In this document: piece after piece, positions 7,276 to 13,546 of the stretch
Layout of the letters: every line of letters begins with the position of its first letter
Position numbering within the stretch: the first letter of the stretch is position 1
From: an uncultured Collinsella sp.
GTDB lineage: Bacteria > Actinomycetota > Coriobacteriia > Coriobacteriales > Coriobacteriaceae
Assembly (NCBI GenBank): GCA_900545445.1
Contig: UQZH01000025.1
Coordinates: 1-29,332 of the forward strand
Length of the DNA stretch: 29,332 bases
Direction of reading: 5' to 3'
Program-made: the position numbers and the translations under genes
Notes under the pieces: generated by a model
Told to the model about the DNA's origin: nothing
Seen by the model: only the letters and a program-made list of their open reading frames with translations
Databases searched by the model: none

Positions 7276-8061
7276 ATGGCACGGATCCTTATCGTAGAGG
7301 ACGAGGAGAAAATCGCCCGCTTTGTGACGCTCGAACTGGAGCACGAGGGCTACCAGGTGGAGCACGCCGCCGATGGCCGCACCGCCGTTGACCTGGCGCT
7401 GGAGCGCGACTACGATCTGATTCTGCTCGATGTGCTGTTGCCGCAGCTCAACGGCATGGAGGTCCTGCGGCGTGTCCGCAAGCACAAGGACGTGCCGGTG
7501 ATCATGGTCACCGCGCGCGATGCTGTGATGGACAAGGTGGCCGGGCTCGATGCCGGCGCTGACGATTACCTGACCAAGCCGTTTGCGATTGAGGAGTTGT
7601 TCGCACGGATCCGTGTGGCGCTGAAGCGCTCGGAGGCCGTGCGGACGGCTTCGGGCGTTGGCGGCGCCGGCGTCAGGGCGGGTATGGCGGGCGGCGCGGG
7701 CGAGAGCGCCGTTGCGATTCCCCCGGCCAGCAACTCGACCCAGGCCTCCGCTTCACCCTCCCCTGCCACGCTCACCGTGGGCTCGGTTGCGCTCGACCCC
7801 GACCGCCGCGAAGTCACGGTCGGCGGCTCGCCCATCGCGCTCACGGCCCGCGAGTTCGACGTCCTCGCCCTGCTTATGGCACATGCCGGCACCGTGCTCA
7901 CGCGCGAGCGCATCGCGCACGAGGCACTGGGCTACGAATACGTAGGAGACACCAACAACGTCGACGTACACATCGCGCACCTGCGCGCCAAGATCGAAGA
8001 CGCCGGCGGTGCCCGCATCATCCAAACTGTGCGCGGGGTGGGCTATGTCTGTCGCGCGTAA
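7276..8061 (+). CDS. OmpR-family DNA-binding response regulator
   Basis: 261 aa. The receiver domain spans residues 1-118: acidic pocket near residues 8-10 (EDE), phospho-acceptor D52 in LLDVLLPQLNG, switch T79, and K101 in LTKPF. The winged-helix Trans_reg_C domain spans about 165-261 and ends in the usual TVRGVGYVCRA. The linker between the domains (about 120-163) is much longer than usual and rich in Ala, Gly, Ser and Pro. The domain order and HK overlap resemble CovR/ArlR-type regulators. The reading frame overlaps the kinase start by 17 bp, implying translational coupling. The regulon is unknown. Confidence 0.93.
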   Translation: MARILIVEDEEKIARFVTLELEHEGYQVEHAADGRTAVDLALERDYDLILLDVLLPQLNGMEVLRRVRKHKDVPVIMVTARDAVMDKVAGLDAGADDYLTKPFAIEELFARIRVALKRSEAVRTASGVGGAGVRAGMAGGAGESAVAIPPASNSTQASASPSPATLTVGSVALDPDRREVTVGGSPIALTAREFDVLALLMAHAGTVLTRERIAHEALGYEYVGDTNNVDVHIAHLRAKIEDAGGARIIQTVRGVGYVCRA

Positions 8062-9340
8062 CGCCGAGACCAAGCGCGTCACCTCCATCGCCCGCGCCAT
8101 CAACTGGAGCTACATGTGGCGCCGCTTGGTGAGCTACGTCTGGCTCGATCTGTTGCTGGTGGTGATTGCGGCGGCGATCCTCGTCTATGGATACAACCAG
8201 ACGCTGCCCGACAGCGCGTTTACCGCAGGCTGGATTCCCGGCGCCACCGTTCACGGCATGTCGCTGACGCCCGCGCGCGGCTGGGACCTGACAACGCTCA
8301 CCTACACCGTCGAGCTTGCGCGCACCAGCAAGACCTTCCCCCTCGCGCAGGACCTCGTCACGCTATGGCCTCTCTACCTTGTCGTTGTGGGTTGGCAGGT
8401 CATCAGCGTGCTCAACATGCTCGGCGGCGCGAGGCGCGTGCGCCGCACCATGGCGCCGCTCAACGACCTGGCTTTGCGCGTGGACGAGCTCGGCCGCATG
8501 CAGCTCTCCGGCAGCAAGATGGAAACGCTGGAGCAGGCCATCGAGCGAGCAAGCGTCGATTCGCCGAGCGTCACCACTGGCGACGCCGACCTGGCGAGCA
8601 TCGAGGTCGCGCTCAACCGCCTGCTGCGCCAGATGCAAGAGGCCAAGCTGCAGCAGATGCGCTTTGTCAACGATGCGAGTCACGAGCTGCGCACGCCCAT
8701 CGCGGTAATTCAGGGCTACGTAAACATGCTCGACCGCTGGGGCAAAGACGACCCGGCCGTGCTGGCAGAGTCCATCGCCTCGCTCAAGGCCGAAAGCGAG
8801 CACATGCAGGAGCTCGTGGAACAACTGCTGTTTTTGGCACGCGGAGATGCCGGCCGCACCGTGCTGCGGCGCGTGAATACCAACCTGGCTGCACTGGTCG
8901 GCGAGGTGTGCGAGGAATCGCAGATGATTGATGCCGGGCACACATATCGGCTGGCTTTTGACGCTGCGTTTGCCAGCGACCCGCGCTGCGACGCGTCCGT
9001 CGATGTCGCGCTCGTGAAGCAGGCTCTGCGCGTGATCGTGCAAAACGCCGCTAAGTATTCGGACGCGGGAACGACCGTCACATTTGGCATAACACCCGAA
9101 GCGGGCACGGGCGCGGTCGACATAGCCGTTGAAGACGAGGGCATCGGCATGAACCAGGAATCCGCAGCTCACGCGTTCGAGCGGTTCTACCGCGCCGACA
9201 ACGCGCGCGATGCCGGCGCACAGGGTTCGGGCCTGGGGCTCGCTATCGCCAAGTGGATCGTCGACAGCCACGGCGGCGTCATCGGTGTGACCTCGGTCGA
9301 AGGGGTCGGCAGCCGCTTTACGATTCGCCTGCCGCGGTAG
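8045..9340 (+). CDS. Two-component sensor histidine kinase
   Basis: 431 aa from the ATG at 8045, which overlaps the end of the regulator gene and is preceded by GGGGTGG. Transmembrane helices lie at about 29-50 and 104-126, with an external sensor loop of about 50 residues. A linker, the H-box NDASHELRTPIAVIQGY with H213, the N-box VIVQNAAKYSD, G1 box VEDEGIGM, the F-box AFERFYRAD and G2 box GSGLGLAI are all intact, so it should autophosphorylate and control the preceding regulator. An open frame extends 12 codons upstream to 8009 but lacks a good ribosome site. The signal sensed by the short loop cannot be deduced. Confidence 0.92.
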   Translation: MSVARNAETKRVTSIARAINWSYMWRRLVSYVWLDLLLVVIAAAILVYGYNQTLPDSAFTAGWIPGATVHGMSLTPARGWDLTTLTYTVELARTSKTFPLAQDLVTLWPLYLVVVGWQVISVLNMLGGARRVRRTMAPLNDLALRVDELGRMQLSGSKMETLEQAIERASVDSPSVTTGDADLASIEVALNRLLRQMQEAKLQQMRFVNDASHELRTPIAVIQGYVNMLDRWGKDDPAVLAESIASLKAESEHMQELVEQLLFLARGDAGRTVLRRVNTNLAALVGEVCEESQMIDAGHTYRLAFDAAFASDPRCDASVDVALVKQALRVIVQNAAKYSDAGTTVTFGITPEAGTGAVDIAVEDEGIGMNQESAAHAFERFYRADNARDAGAQGSGLGLAIAKWIVDSHGGVIGVTSVEGVGSRFTIRLPR

Positions 9341-9357
9341 GAAGCCCCCTCGTGAAT

Positions 9358-9539
9358 CGAGGTCTAATACTTTTCCGCGAAGTGAACGTCTGTTTTTGGA
9401 CCCCTGAAGCATCCACATTTTTCGTCGGCAAAATCGCAGGATTCTAGTATCGAAACCGCAGGAAACGACGCCCTTAAAGTGTCAATGCTTCGGGGATCCG
9501 ATTTGTCTCGTTCACTTCTCGGAAAAGTATTAGACTTCG
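9358..9539. repeat. 182-bp palindromic repeat element, copy B
   Basis: Second copy of the element at 6278-6459, same length and orientation, about 21 mismatches by hand alignment. It begins 18 bp after the kinase stop. Its right terminal repeat differs by one base from the perfect palindrome. Together the copies flank the DUF4342-regulator-kinase operon as direct repeats about 2.9 kb apart. Confidence 0.88.
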
Positions 9540-9579
9540 GTTTTTTGACCGTTGCAAAAGTCAACCCCTCGGCATAAAT

Positions 9580-9613
9580 AAAGGGATAAGGCCATGCGGC
9601 CCTATCCCTTTTT
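9580..9613. terminator. Bidirectional terminator between kinase and VOC genes
   Basis: A 14-bp stem with one mismatch (9580-9593 with 9598-9611) and a 4-nt loop is followed by TTTTT on the plus strand and CTTTATTTA on the minus strand. It can end the two-component operon from the left and the PTS IIB-VOC operon from the right. Confidence 0.75.
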
Positions 9614-9635
9614 GCTAGCTATAGCAGCTTGTACG

Positions 9636-10010
9636 CTACTCGCGGCACAGGTGCACGGCAAAGCCGGCGAACTCGCGCTTAAAGTACACGAGCTTAGTGC
9701 TACCGTCGGGCAGCAGCGCGCGCGACTCCTCGTTGACCTCGAGCCCGCGCTCGGCAAACCACTTCTCGGCCGTATCAATGTCGTTGACGGCAAAGCCGAT
9801 GTGGCCCTTGGTGCCACGACCATTCTGCTTCATGACCTCGACCAGCGAATCGTTAAAGTACGAAACCGGGGTCTCGATAACGGGCAGACCCATCGTCGTC
9901 GAGAACAGCTCCGCGATCTCCAGGGCATCGACCGGGTCGGTGGCGTTGATGCCCACGTGAGCGACGCGCATGCCAAAGAGCTCGACCGGGTTGGCGTTCT
10001 GCTCACTCAT
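9636..10010 (-). CDS. VOC (glyoxalase/bleomycin-resistance fold) family protein
   Basis: 124 aa from the ATG at 10010. The repeated beta-alpha-beta-beta-beta pattern of the vicinal-oxygen-chelate fold is visible: RVAHVGINATDPVDAL at the start of the first module and GHIGFAVNDIDTAEKWFAER at the start of the second, ending in LVYFKREFAGFAVHL. VOC proteins bind a metal and act on substrates with vicinal oxygens; the substrate here is unknown. The gene follows a PTS IIB gene with an 11-bp gap, so it may act on the imported and phosphorylated sugar or a derivative, such as a keto-deoxy sugar acid epimerase. A longer open frame reading back to 10328 is rejected because it overlaps the IIB gene. Confidence 0.8.
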   Translation of the reverse strand: MSEQNANPVELFGMRVAHVGINATDPVDALEIAELFSTTMGLPVIETPVSYFNDSLVEVMKQNGRGTKGHIGFAVNDIDTAEKWFAERGLEVNEESRALLPDGSTKLVYFKREFAGFAVHLCRE

Positions 10011-10021
10011 ACAGTCAGCGC

Positions 10022-10309
10022 CTACTGAGCCATAACGTCGAGGACGGCCTTCTCGGCAGCGACGCGGTTCATGCCGGTCATGAAGGGCACGCCGCTCACG
10101 TACGGGCAGGTGAGGCCCTCGGGGGCAACGGTGGTGGCGATCAGCAGGTCGGCGCCCTCGTCGCAAACGTCCTTGGCCTCGGAGATGGCGCACTGCACGA
10201 TCTCGTACTTGTCGGCGTAACCGTTGGCGTCGAGCATGGTGGCGACCTTCTGGGCAACGAGCGTGGAAGTAGCAGCGCCAGCACCGCAAGCCAAAACAAT
10301 CTTCTTCAT
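10022..10309 (-). CDS. PTS galactitol-type IIB component, orphan
   Basis: 95 aa, the normal length of a free-standing GatB-type IIB. The start KKIVLACGAGAATSTLVAQK contains the phosphocysteine loop (C8) and the helix that follows. The IIB accepts phosphate from IIA and passes it to the sugar bound by IIC. No IIA or IIC gene is in the window, so partners must be unlinked, or the protein acts in regulation. It is co-transcribed with the VOC gene. A GGGAG site lies 9 nt before the ATG at 10309. Confidence 0.85.
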   Translation of the reverse strand: MKKIVLACGAGAATSTLVAQKVATMLDANGYADKYEIVQCAISEAKDVCDEGADLLIATTVAPEGLTCPYVSGVPFMTGMNRVAAEKAVLDVMAQ

Positions 10310-10387
10310 AGGTAATGTCTCCCTTCATGGTTTACTTTAGGTAAGTGTACCGCAGCGAGCGATGGCACTCGGCCTCGATGAGCTTTT

Positions 10388-10417
10388 ATGCCAGTTTGCT
10401 TGCGCGCTGCGTATAAT
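10388..10417 (+). promoter_or_regulatory. Promoter for the TPR-like gene
   Basis: A perfect TATAAT at 10412-10417 with ATGCCA 18 bp upstream (10388-10393; four of six matches). It precedes the ATG at 10473 by 55 bp, with AAGGA as ribosome site. Confidence 0.6.
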
Positions 10418-10472
10418 ACATCTAGTACGTGTTGTCATACCGCTCGCTTTATGAGCGACTAAGGACCCCAAT

Positions 10473-11096
10473 ATGCCCGATTCCCGCACCCTCTGGACCG
10501 CCGTCGTCATTATTTGCATCGCCGTGTCGGTATTCTTTAGCGTCAAAAAACGCACCACGTTTAAGCGCCTGCAGCAGCTTATGGCTGCGAAGCAGTGGGA
10601 CGAGTTCGATCGTTTGCTCGATGGCAAACTCACCAGCATGCTGTACCCGCGCTATAACCGCGACTACCTGCGCCTGAACTCCTATCTGCTGCGCGAGGAC
10701 CACAAGCGTGCCGACGAGATGTTCGATTTGCTGCTGGGGCTCAACCTGCCCAAAATGCAGCGCGTCGACCTGGTGATTAAGGCCTTTAACTACTACGTTG
10801 GCCAGGAGGACCGCAAAAAGTCCAAGGAGCTGCTGCACGAGATCAAAGGCTTTGAGGGCGGCCAGGCCGAGGCAGTCGCACACGAATGCCAACTGATGTA
10901 CGACACGATGATCCTCAAGCGCCACAACGACATTCCCGAGCTGGAGCGCATGCTCAAGGAGGCCGGTGACGACAAGGTCAAGAGCTGCCGCCTGGAATAC
11001 CTGCTGGCCCTGCAGTACAAGAACAAGGGCGACGAAGCCAAGTTTGCCGAGTACTTGGAAAAGTCAGGCCGGCACTCAATGGCCGTCAACGCGTAA
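10473..11096 (+). CDS. TPR-like protein with N-terminal membrane helix
   Basis: 207 aa. Residues about 7-24 (LWTAVVIICIAVSVFFSV) form a signal-anchor helix followed by basic residues, so the bulk is predicted cytosolic or surface-attached on the inner face. The remainder is helical with repeats of alternating helix pairs reminiscent of tetratricopeptide or SEL1-like repeats (QWDEFDRLLDGKL; HKRADEMFDLLLGLNL; KKSKELLHEIKGFEGG; GDEAKFAEYLEKSG). Such proteins usually scaffold protein complexes. I do not recognise a specific family. It stands alone between a divergent PTS operon and tRNA-Leu. Confidence 0.7.
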   Translation: MPDSRTLWTAVVIICIAVSVFFSVKKRTTFKRLQQLMAAKQWDEFDRLLDGKLTSMLYPRYNRDYLRLNSYLLREDHKRADEMFDLLLGLNLPKMQRVDLVIKAFNYYVGQEDRKKSKELLHEIKGFEGGQAEAVAHECQLMYDTMILKRHNDIPELERMLKEAGDDKVKSCRLEYLLALQYKNKGDEAKFAEYLEKSGRHSMAVNA

Positions 11097-11127
11097 CGGA
11101 CGGCTTGTGCTAGACTTCTAGTCTCAC

Positions 11128-11212
11128 GGGGGCGTGGCGGAATTGGCATACGCAGGAGACTTAAAATCTCTCGCCGCAAGGATTGTGGGTTCGAGTCCCA
11201 CCGCCCCTACCA
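11128..11212 (+). tRNA. tRNA-Leu (anticodon UAA), CCA encoded
   Basis: An 85-nt class II tRNA folds fully: acceptor GGGGGCG with CGCCCCT (one G-U pair), D-stem GCG/CGC, anticodon stem GGAGA/TCTCT with anticodon TAA at 11162-11164, a long variable arm of the leucine type, T-arm GTGGG-TTCGAGT-CCCAC, then A and an encoded CCA at 11210-11212. It reads UUA and UUG. A terminator follows directly. Confidence 0.95.
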
Positions 11213-11213
11213 T
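11195..11213 (+). repeat. tRNA-Leu 3'-end direct repeat, copy 1 (within tRNA)
   Basis: 19 bp covering the T-arm 3' strand, acceptor 3' strand and CCA of the tRNA. An identical 19-mer is at 11392-11410. tRNA 3' ends are common integrase attachment sites, so the pair could mark an old integration or a local duplication. Confidence 0.8.
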
Positions 11214-11224
11214 GTGATTGCTTA

Positions 11225-11264
11225 CGAGCCCGTGTCCCGTTGGGATGCGGGCTCGTTTCTTTTA
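11225..11264 (+). terminator. Terminator after tRNA-Leu
   Basis: Stem CGAGCCCG (11225-11232) pairs with CGGGCTCG (11248-11255), followed by TTTCTTTT. A near-identical terminator recurs 197 bp downstream. Confidence 0.8.
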
Positions 11265-11290
11265 GACGCCGGCGGGACTCGAACCCGCGA

Positions 11291-11410
11291 GGGGGCGAGC
11301 ACCAGGCGGACGCGCAGCGTCCGCAGCGAGCCGACGAGGGCGCCGGCAGGCGGCCGAAGCCGGTGCGGATTTGCGCAGCAAATACGCGGACGTCCCACCG
11401 CCCCTACCAT
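11291..11410 (+). repeat. Acceptor-like tRNA remnant with duplicated 3' end
   Basis: GGGGGCG at 11291-11297 repeats the 5' acceptor strand of tRNA-Leu, and 11392-11410 repeats its 3' end with CCA. The interior is not a tRNA: it carries GC-rich hairpins such as GCGGACG/CGTCCGC and ATTTGC/GCAAAT. Just upstream, at about 11268-11287, the minus strand shows a T-arm-like GCGGGTTCGAGTCCCGC. No functional tRNA fold is possible. This fills most of the 345 bp between tRNA-Leu and the Ppx/GppA gene. Confidence 0.55.
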
Positions 11411-11420
11411 ATGGAGCTTT

Positions 11421-11460
11421 CGAGCCCGTGTCCCCAAGGGATGCGGGCTTGTTTCTTTTA
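11421..11460 (+). terminator. Duplicated terminator downstream of the tRNA remnant
   Basis: CGAGCCCG (11421-11428) pairs with CGGGCTTG (11444-11451), followed by TTTCTTTTA. It matches the terminator at 11225-11264 and is part of the same duplicated module. Confidence 0.7.
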
Positions 11461-11481
11461 GATGCCGGTGGGACTCTAAGC

Positions 11482-11542
11482 TGCGGTGGAATAGATCCTG
11501 TTTATACCGTTTATCAGCTTATTTAGGAACTATTTCACCGCA
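11482..11542. repeat. Imperfect 18-bp inverted repeat
   Basis: Left arm 11482-11499 and right arm 11525-11542 match at 16 of 18 positions around a 25-nt AT-rich loop. It lies just beyond the stop of the Ppx/GppA gene. There is no T-tract, so a terminator role is uncertain; it may be another small palindromic element. Confidence 0.5.
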
Positions 11543-11558
11543 ACTCAGAGGAAGACGG

Positions 11559-12560
11559 TTAAAGAGCGCTCAGGCTGGGGACCCAGGCGATGGTGGGGGT
11601 CGCGCCGTCGAGAACCTCGTTGATGGTGGCGGCCATGCCGGCAAGCAGGCTGTTCTCGCTTACGGTGAGCGTGTCGTAGCCGCCGGCTCGCATGAGCTCG
11701 CGGATTACCACGGCGCCAGCCAAGATCACGCCCGCGCGTTTGGGCTGCACACCCGGTAGCGCGGCGATGCTGTCCGCGTCCAGCGTGGACATGCGCTCGA
11801 TAGCGGCCGAGACCTGCTCCAGCGAAAGCTCGCGCAGGTGCACGAAGCTCGAATCATACGGCTCCAGCTCGTGGACCAGAGCCACCAGCGTAGTCACCGT
11901 GCCGCCCACTGCGACCAAGCGTTCGGCGCGCTCAAAGTCGACAGGCAGACTCTCAAAGTAGCCCGCAAACTGCTCGTTTGCCCATGCGGCAGCGGCAGCA
12001 AGCTCGCCGTCCGCAGGCGGCAGCGCCGAGAAAAACCGCTCCGTCACACGGCGGCAGCCAATGTCCAGCGAGCGCGTCCCTTCTAGCGCAAAGACGCCAC
12101 GCTCCGGCGCATAGACGCCCGTCGCGAGCTCCGTGGATCCGCCACCCGAATCGGCAACAATAATGCGCTCGCCGGCAAAGTCGTGCGCCACGCCAAAAAA
12201 CGTCAGGCGTGCCTCGACCTCGCCCGGAATCACCTGCGGTTCGAGCCCCAGCTCGCGCAGGCCGTCCAGCAGCAGGGCGGCATTGGACGCATCGCGCGCG
12301 GCACTCGTGCACGTGGTGCAGATGCACACGGCCCCAAAGGCATGCGCCTCGTCCACAAACATGCGACACGCGGCGAGCACACGCTCGACGGCCGCCTCGC
12401 AAAAGCGGCCCGTCGCGTCCACGCCCTCGCCCAAGTCGGTGATCTCGGTATGCTTGGACGATTCCACGATCGCCCCGGCCTCGACCTGCGCTAACACCAG
12501 TCGCGACGACACTGTTCCCAGGTCGATCGCGGCTACCTTATAGCGTTTGCAATCTACCAT
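11559..12560 (-). CDS. Ppx/GppA-family phosphatase (exopolyphosphatase / pppGpp phosphohydrolase)
   Basis: 333 aa, the compact two-domain actin-like form without the C-terminal HD domain of long Ppx proteins. The first phosphate loop is AAIDLGTVSSRLVLA (residues 10-24), the catalytic glutamate region is IPGEVEARLTF (E116), the second phosphate loop is VADSGGGSTEL (135-145), and VAVGGTVTTL follows. Family members remove terminal phosphates from polyphosphate or the gamma-like phosphate of pppGpp; which one applies cannot be told from sequence alone. It follows the DivIC-like gene by 20 bp with a GGAGG site, a pairing common in Actinobacteria next to enolase. Confidence 0.9.
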   Translation of the reverse strand: MVDCKRYKVAAIDLGTVSSRLVLAQVEAGAIVESSKHTEITDLGEGVDATGRFCEAAVERVLAACRMFVDEAHAFGAVCICTTCTSAARDASNAALLLDGLRELGLEPQVIPGEVEARLTFFGVAHDFAGERIIVADSGGGSTELATGVYAPERGVFALEGTRSLDIGCRRVTERFFSALPPADGELAAAAAWANEQFAGYFESLPVDFERAERLVAVGGTVTTLVALVHELEPYDSSFVHLRELSLEQVSAAIERMSTLDADSIAALPGVQPKRAGVILAGAVVIRELMRAGGYDTLTVSENSLLAGMAATINEVLDGATPTIAWVPSLSAL

Positions 12561-12580
12561 TGCAGGCTCCCCTCCGGGCG

Positions 12581-13351
12581 CTATTTGCCGTTGGACACGA
12601 CCGTCTGGCCCTCGACACCGTTAAACCCAAACAGCATGTCGAGCGCCTGGATGTACCACGGCGCGTCCTTACCGACGTCTTCGATTTCCTTGGCAACTTC
12701 GCTGGCCTTCTTGGCGTTCGACGACTTCTTGCTCGAAGACGAATCCGAATCGTCGTCCAGGCCCTGCACTTCAATTCTCTTCTCGCCGGGCATCACCAGG
12801 CCCAAGTCCTCGGATGCCGCGTCCTTGATACCCTCCTCCGAGAGCAGCTTGTCGACGCTTTTCTGCAGCTCGTCGTTGTACTGCTGGCGAATCTCGACCT
12901 GCTTGGCCAAGATATCGTTCGAGCGTTTGGCAACGTAGAGGTCGCGCACGGGAAAGTACAGGCTCACGAGCACCAGGACGACGACAATGCCAATAAACAG
13001 CCCGCGCTGGGGTCCATGGGTAAAGTCGTAGATCGCCTTGACCACCGCATTGTCGTTGGCGTAGTGCATGAAGTCCGAGCCCGAAAGACGGCTCGAGGGC
13101 CTGGTCGACTTTTCGTGCGTTTGAGCCGAGGGGTGCTGCGTACGCGAAGCATGCGTCGGGGGCGCCGAGCGTGGCGGGCGGCCCGTCGACGTATTCATTT
13201 GAGCACGGGGATGTGAGGCACTTGCCGGACGCTGTGCGCGGCGATCGACACCGGCGTAGTCGGACCCGCCGAGCTGCACGGTAGGTGCGCGGCGAGGCGA
13301 CGGCTCGCGCGAACCGGCGGAATAATACCTGTTGTCGTAAATCTGATCCAT
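12581..13351 (-). CDS. FtsB/DivIC-type septum formation protein
   Basis: 256 aa from the ATG at 13351; the open frame reaches 13477 but AAGGCG before 13351 supports the shorter form. A disordered, basic, Pro/Ser/Arg-rich cytosolic tail covers residues 1-110, longer than in most relatives. One transmembrane helix (about 116-135, FIGIVVVLVLVSLYF) is followed by a coiled coil (138-172) and the EDLGLVMPGEKRI segment typical of DivIC/FtsB. An extracellular acidic, Ser/Lys-rich tail ends the protein. DivIC proteins bridge FtsL and FtsQ/DivIB in the divisome. The enolase-DivIC-Ppx order is a conserved actinobacterial neighbourhood. Confidence 0.85.
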   Translation of the reverse strand: MDQIYDNRYYSAGSREPSPRRAPTVQLGGSDYAGVDRRAQRPASASHPRAQMNTSTGRPPRSAPPTHASRTQHPSAQTHEKSTRPSSRLSGSDFMHYANDNAVVKAIYDFTHGPQRGLFIGIVVVLVLVSLYFPVRDLYVAKRSNDILAKQVEIRQQYNDELQKSVDKLLSEEGIKDAASEDLGLVMPGEKRIEVQGLDDDSDSSSSKKSSNAKKASEVAKEIEDVGKDAPWYIQALDMLFGFNGVEGQTVVSNGK

Positions 13352-13442
13352 GTGCGCCTTGTGCGGTTGAGGTTTGTTTGCGCTAAGTCTTTTAGTTATA
13401 GCACGAGCGCCCGCACCGCTTTCGCCAGCCTTTGCTCGACAT

Positions 13443-13474
13443 AAAAAAGGCGCTGAGCCGTATGGCCCAGCGCC
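13443..13474 (-). terminator. Enolase intrinsic terminator
   Basis: Minus-strand stem GGCGCTG-GCC / GGC-CAGCGCC (13449-13474, one mismatch, 4-nt loop) followed by TTTTTT (13448-13443). It lies 73 bp past the eno stop and separates enolase from the DivIC-like gene. Confidence 0.85.
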
Positions 13475-13546
13475 CAATGGTGCTCAACAGTGCCCGGCGG
13501 AAGCGAGGCGAATCCGAGTCAGCCCCGCCCCCGCACACGCCGCTGC

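Noticed and set aside
8009..8044. Upstream ATG for the histidine kinase
   Set aside because: Lies within the conserved end of the regulator gene and lacks a suitable ribosome site; 8045 is better.
11128..11460. CRISPR-like repeat pattern
   Set aside because: Only two copies with unequal contents and clear tRNA and terminator identity; no array with regular spacers was seen anywhere in the window.
11183..11759. Two plus-strand frames (92 and 181 aa) after tRNA-Leu
   Set aside because: They read through the tRNA 3' end, terminators and antisense Ppx/GppA; the sequence is tRNA/repeat-derived.
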